Part shown: positions 42,364-42,859 of the stretch, one piece after another
Layout: every line of letters begins with the position of its first letter
Numbering within the stretch: position 1 is the stretch's first letter
Origin: Variovorax sp. KBW07
Lineage (GTDB): Bacteria > Pseudomonadota > Gammaproteobacteria > Burkholderiales > Burkholderiaceae_C
DNA: 42,859 nt
NCBI RefSeq assembly: GCF_003852515.1
Contig: NZ_QAJK01000096.1
Coordinates: 1-42,859, forward strand
Reading direction: 5' to 3'
Program-made: the position numbers and the translations under genes
Notes under the pieces: generated by a model
Told to the model about the DNA's origin: nothing
Seen by the model: only the letters and a program-made list of their open reading frames with translations
The model's database searches: none

Positions 42364-42636
42364 CTAGCGTGCTTTTTTCTGCTTGTCGAACTTGCGCCAG
42401 TACTGGAATTCGTCTTCGTGCACTTCGAGGTCGACTTCCGAAAGGCGGGACTGGAGGCGCTCCTGGACGTCGGTGACGGCCTTGTTGTAGACGACGGGGC
42501 CGACTTCTTCGAGAAAGAAGCCGAGCAGTGCGCCGGCACCGATGTTGCCGATGGGCTCTTCCATGTTCTCGCGGAAGTAGCGCTCGATGGATGTGATGGC
42601 TTGTTGGCGCGCTTCTTTCGATATCTCGATGGTCAT
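42364..42636 (-). CDS. DUF2164 family protein
   Basis: A 90-residue acidic-to-basic helical protein starting MTIEISKEARQQAITSIERYF and carrying GNIGAGALLGFFLEEVGPVVYNKAV, the hallmark of DUF2164. The function is unknown; members are small cytoplasmic proteins common in Proteobacteria. A GGAGAGAG ribosome-binding site lies about 7 bases upstream of the ATG at 42636. The 95 bases between it and the previous small exported protein gene show no recognisable feature. Confidence 0.88.
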   Translation of the reverse strand: MTIEISKEARQQAITSIERYFRENMEEPIGNIGAGALLGFFLEEVGPVVYNKAVTDVQERLQSRLSEVDLEVHEDEFQYWRKFDKQKKAR

Positions 42637-42707
42637 TGCGGTCTCTCTCCAAGGTTCGGTTTGTCGATTGTGCCGGGGCTGTTCTTCAGGGCGAGTGCGA
42701 CTGACAC

Positions 42708-42773
42708 CGGGTACTCCCCTCCGCGAATGTCCCCCGCTTCGCTCCTCCTTTATTTCGCTGCGGGGAGCACCCG
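42708..42773. repeat. Long palindromic intergenic element
   Basis: CGGGTACTCCCC (42708-42719) faces GGGGAGCACCCG (42762-42773), 11 of 12 bases pairing. Inside lie further small inverted pieces (CCCGC/GCGGG) and a pyrimidine-rich TCGCTCCTCCTTTATTTCGC stretch. It is not coding on either strand in any convincing way. The form is that of a REP/MITE-like dispersed element; I recall similar sequences in Variovorax intergenic regions but cannot confirm it here. The rest of the right end (42774-42859) shows nothing recognisable. Confidence 0.5.
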
Positions 42774-42859
42774 ATGCCATTCTCACATGGACACGCTCTG
42801 AGTGCTTCGCTGATCAACCAGTGCTCTGAACTCGCTCACGCTGGCGGTGTGCTCTGCGC

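Overview
The window is GC-rich (about two-thirds G+C), densely coding and without rRNA, tRNA, CRISPR or insertion sequences. Gene content and protein style (Bug-type binding protein, E. coli-type GshA, FecIRA-type iron uptake, a full carbon-phosphorus lyase set, a DUF2164 protein) point to a chromosomal segment of a betaproteobacterium of the Comamonadaceae, most like Variovorax. This is inferred from protein resemblance, not from a marker gene.

Layout. 1-3267 (minus): ABC exporter ATPase, alternative ribosomal protein L36 (ykgO), a His-rich Fur/Zur-type regulator, an unknown protein coupled to an RbgA/YlqF GTPase. 3488-5160 (plus): exported BamE-like protein, CBS-domain protein, HPF-like ribosome factor. 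5147-10516 (minus): MerR regulator with a SnoaL-like protein, an SDR, an orphan receiver protein, gshA, a monooxygenase-fold protein and a carboxylesterase; then a ferredoxin on plus. 10971-16478 (minus): a catabolic-looking cluster with AraC regulator, divergent tryptophan 2,3-dioxygenase, aromatic aminotransferase, FAD monooxygenase and Bug binding protein. 16580-21276: a second Fur-family regulator, then a FecI/FecR/TonB-receptor iron uptake system. 21390-23243: a COG0523 metal GTPase and a CarF/TMEM189-type (plasmanylethanolamine desaturase family) protein.

23442-34796 is the centrepiece: a complete carbon-phosphorus lyase locus. phnGHIJKLM and phnC-D-E plus a PhnZ-like HD oxygenase run on minus; phnF, a DUF1045 2H-phosphoesterase and phnN run on plus. 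The core genes are joined by ATGA overlaps. Two near-identical palindromes (TTGTATAGACAA between phnG and phnF, TCGTCTAGACAA ahead of phnC) are probable PhnF operators, so one repressor would control lyase, transporter and itself. phnP is not in the locus and the DUF1045 protein is the obvious candidate to replace it.

34821-42636: an SDR, an AraC regulator divergent from a glutathione transferase-like gene, a LysR regulator divergent from an MHS-family symporter and a DUF2817 zinc-peptidase-like enzyme (followed by a good terminator), an enoyl-CoA hydratase, a small exported protein and a DUF2164 protein. The right end carries a long palindromic element that looks like a dispersed repeat. No stretch above 300 bases lacks a gene; the largest gaps (about 200-220 bases) hold divergent promoters or nothing recognisable.
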